Source: Paradesulfitobacterium ferrireducens
Lineage (GTDB): Bacteria > Bacillota > Desulfitobacteriia > Desulfitobacteriales > Desulfitobacteriaceae
Direction of reading: 5' to 3'
NCBI RefSeq assembly: GCF_017310645.1
Contig: NZ_JAFLRH010000021.1
Coordinates: 1 to 62,722, forward strand
DNA: 62,722 bases
A program made the position numbers and the translations under genes. Positions 60,659 through 62,722 of the stretch are shown here, piece after piece. Below the pieces are notes generated by a model. That model saw only the letters and a list, made by a program, of their open reading frames with translations. It was not told the origin of the DNA and searched no databases. Each line of letters opens with the position of its first letter. Positions within the stretch are counted from its first letter, which is position 1.

Positions 60659-62722
60659 TTAAAGCGGGTCCACTGCAATATTAAGCGCAATCCCACTGCT
60701 GGCCGGGCTCTGGGCAAAATCCCGCACCCCGCGGTGAAGAAAAGCGCGCAAACGGTCCAGGTTCTTTCCTTTGACCGAAACCTGCCAGCGGTATTCATTC
60801 TTTAGTCTGGGCAAGACTGCGGGTGCAGGGCCCAAAATATCGAAACTGTTATCTTTTGCGACGAACTCATTTTCGGCGGCTATTCCACTCACTCCGCGCT
60901 GCAGGCTTAAAGCGAGTTCGTGCGCCGCCCGCACCACTCTTTCTTCCTGTTCATGCTGGAGCATCACCCGGATGACATGGGTAAAGGGCGGATAGCCGCG
61001 CTCCCGGCGGTAGTTAATCTCTTCCCAGAAAAAAGTTACATAATCATGGCTTGAAGCCCGCACAATCGCCCGGTCACTCGGGGCATACGTCTGGAGCACC
61101 ACTTCTCCTTCCTTATGCGCCCGGCCCGCTCTTCCCGCTACCTGGGTCAGAAGCTGGAACGTCCGTTCCCGCGACCGGAAATCCGGCATATTTAAAGTCT
61201 GATCCGCCGTGATCACACCGACCAAAGTGACATTGGGAAAGTCCAGCCCTTTGGCAATCATTTGAGTTCCCACCATTATCGAGGCCTCCTGCCGCCGAAA
61301 CTGCTCCAGGAGCAGGCGGTGTGACTCCTGGGAGCGGGTGCTGTCGTAATCCATTCTTAAGATCGGGATTTGCGGAAACAGACCGGCAATTTCCTCCTCT
61401 ACCCTCTGCGTGCCCTGCCCGAAAAAACGGATGTAACGGCTGCCGCACTCGGGACAGCGGTGGGGAACACTTTGCTCATAGTTGCAGTAATGACAGCGCA
61501 TTTTTTGTCCCTGGCTATGATAGGTCAAGGCCACATCACAGCCGGGACAGCTGGCCACATGCCCACATTCCCGGCAGACTACAAAAGTAGAATAACCACG
61601 GCGGTTCAGAAAAAGCATCGCCTGTTCCCCGCGCTCCAGCCGCTGGCGCAAAGCGCTTTGCAGATAGCGGGAAAAAATGCTCCGGTTTCCTTGGGCCAGT
61701 TCCTCTCTCATGTCAATTACTTTAACCGGAGGCAGGGGCCTATCCCCTACCCGTACCGGCATGGATACCAGCTGGATTTTGCCGCTGCGGGCGGCTGCAT
61801 ACGCTTCCAAAGAAGGGGTCGCACTTCCGAGCAGGACTACCCCGTTTTTTTGCTCCATCCGCTTGCGCGCGACCTCACGCGCATGATACTTGGGATTTTC
61901 ACCTTGCTTATACGCCCCGTCATGCTCCTCATCCAGGATAATTAAACGCAAGTTTTGCAGCGGGGCAAACACGGCCGAGCGGGCGCCGATGACAAGGCGC
62001 TTGTTTCCGGCTAAGATCTCGGCCCAGGCTTTGGCCTTTTCCCCAACGCTGAGCCCGGAATGCAGAATGATAACTTCTGCTGAGAACTCCTTCACGAAAT
62101 AATCCGCCACTTGGGATGTCAGAGAAATCTCAGGCACTAACAGAATGGCACTACCGCCCTCTTTCAGCACCTGGCTAATCGCCGCCCGGTATACTTCCGT
62201 CTTCCCGCTCCCTGTCACCCCGTGCAACAGGATGGTTTGGAAAGATCCCTGCGCCAGGGCTGCAATGATTTGCTGATAGGCTTCCTGCTGTTCGCGGGTC
62301 AAAGAGATGTCTTTTTTTTCCGTTGTATTTTCCGAATCTAACGCTATTCCTGATGCCGCTATTTGTTCGAAGGCATTGTTTTCGTCAACGGGTGTTGACA
62401 TTTTGGATGTTTTCTTATTCACGGATCCCCAGTTCGAAGTAAAGCGGTGCTCTGTCTTAGCCCAGCCGCGCTCTAATATTTCTTCCAGCTGAACGCGGGC
62501 AATTCCTGTCCGTTTATAAAGCTGGGCAAGGGGCAAGGCCTTGCGCCTGGCTCTTAGTAAGACCATCATCGCTAAGTGCAGCTGCGGGTCAAATACCTCC
62601 ATTGCCTGCAAGTCCGGATCATCCGCATCGATTAAAGGGATTACCCATTCTTCCGCTTTCCCTTTGAGCAGCGGCCACACGGTATGCAAGCTTTGGGCAA
62701 TTGAACAAATCGTGGTCTCAGC
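60659..62722 (-). CDS. priA: Primosomal protein N' (helicase PriA), N-terminus outside the window
   Basis: The visible 687 residues are the C-terminal part; the frame is open to the window edge, so the N-terminal DNA-binding domain is mostly missing here. Motifs are GVTGSGKTEVY (Walker A), ILDEEHDGAYK, GSATPSLEA, then the zinc-binding region (CRECGHVASCPGCD, CHYC and CPECGS) and MDYDSTR. PriA restarts stalled replication forks. It heads the def-fmt-rsmB-rlmN series on the minus strand. Confidence 0.95.
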   Translation of the reverse strand, partial: AETTICSIAQSLHTVWPLLKGKAEEWVIPLIDADDPDLQAMEVFDPQLHLAMMVLLRARRKALPLAQLYKRTGIARVQLEEILERGWAKTEHRFTSNWGSVNKKTSKMSTPVDENNAFEQIAASGIALDSENTTEKKDISLTREQQEAYQQIIAALAQGSFQTILLHGVTGSGKTEVYRAAISQVLKEGGSAILLVPEISLTSQVADYFVKEFSAEVIILHSGLSVGEKAKAWAEILAGNKRLVIGARSAVFAPLQNLRLIILDEEHDGAYKQGENPKYHAREVARKRMEQKNGVVLLGSATPSLEAYAAARSGKIQLVSMPVRVGDRPLPPVKVIDMREELAQGNRSIFSRYLQSALRQRLERGEQAMLFLNRRGYSTFVVCRECGHVASCPGCDVALTYHSQGQKMRCHYCNYEQSVPHRCPECGSRYIRFFGQGTQRVEEEIAGLFPQIPILRMDYDSTRSQESHRLLLEQFRRQEASIMVGTQMIAKGLDFPNVTLVGVITADQTLNMPDFRSRERTFQLLTQVAGRAGRAHKEGEVVLQTYAPSDRAIVRASSHDYVTFFWEEINYRRERGYPPFTHVIRVMLQHEQEERVVRAAHELALSLQRGVSGIAAENEFVAKDNSFDILGPAPAVLPRLKNEYRWQVSVKGKNLDRLRAFLHRGVRDFAQSPASSGIALNIAVDPL

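Noticed and set aside
1..62722. tRNA or rRNA genes
   Set aside because: No cloverleaf or rRNA signature was recognised on either strand by eye; a tRNAscan run would settle it.

Overview
The window looks like a chromosomal segment of an anaerobic, endospore-forming Firmicute of the Peptococcaceae type (Desulfitobacterium, Desulfosporosinus or Dehalobacter-like). The reasons are gene content and order: the conserved block priA-def-fmt-rsmB-rlmN-(FHA, PP2C, SEDS, PBP, PASTA kinase)-rsgA-rpe-thiN-rpmB-asp23-fakA-sdaAB/AA-recG-rsmD-ylbJ-ackA-yceD-rpmF-fapR-plsX-fab genes-rnc-smc-ftsY, together with sporulation genes (gpr, ylbJ, a short SASP-like gene) and a sigma-G-type and a sigma-H-type promoter. 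The genus is an inference; no rRNA or other decisive marker is present.

Layout. Positions 1-3900 are an AT-rich accessory patch: the 5' end of a probable group II intron, an ECF sigma/transposase chimera, a frameshifted transposase remnant, a secreted M23 peptidase, a decayed ORF and a lipoprotein that shares helical repeats with the peptidase. Positions 3904-7120 (minus) hold a methylthioadenosine salvage set: MTA/SAH deaminase, class II aldolase, MtnA. Positions 7329-24997 carry ftsY-smc-rnc and the type II fatty acid cluster (fabF, fabK paralogue, acpP, fabG, fabD, fabK, fabH, plsX, fapR) with a FapR-type operator at the fapR promoter, then rpmF, yceD, ackA, a patatin-like hydrolase and ylbJ. 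Positions 25034-28149 hold a coiled-coil protein, rsmD, a methyltransferase and gpr. Positions 28150-40168 are the nitrogen region: a decayed PEP-synthase-like gene, an ANTAR antiterminator, glnA, asnB, gltD, gltB and a small SASP-like gene. Positions 40169-62722 are the recG to priA housekeeping block.

How parts work together. The ANTAR protein next to glnA has a receiver domain without phosphorylation residues. Both the glnA and gltB leaders carry tandem hairpins with AAAGGC hexaloops overlapping an intrinsic terminator, so glutamine synthetase and glutamate synthase appear to form one antitermination regulon. FapR probably controls fapR-plsX-fabH-fabK-fabD-fabG-acpP. The kinase/phosphatase/FHA/SEDS/PBP genes form a cell-wall signalling unit with the order known from Actinobacteria.

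The most notable unexplained signal is a roughly 187-bp structured element present three times (5264-5448, 28220-28407, 33148-33334). Its stems covary between copies, it has a long terminal stem and an apparent pseudoknot, and no protein gene accompanies it. It may be a mobile non-coding RNA family. Several shorter dispersed repeats (7-bp tandem repeats, a GGGGG/CCCCC hairpin repeat, a 27-bp hairpin) also populate the intergenic spaces.
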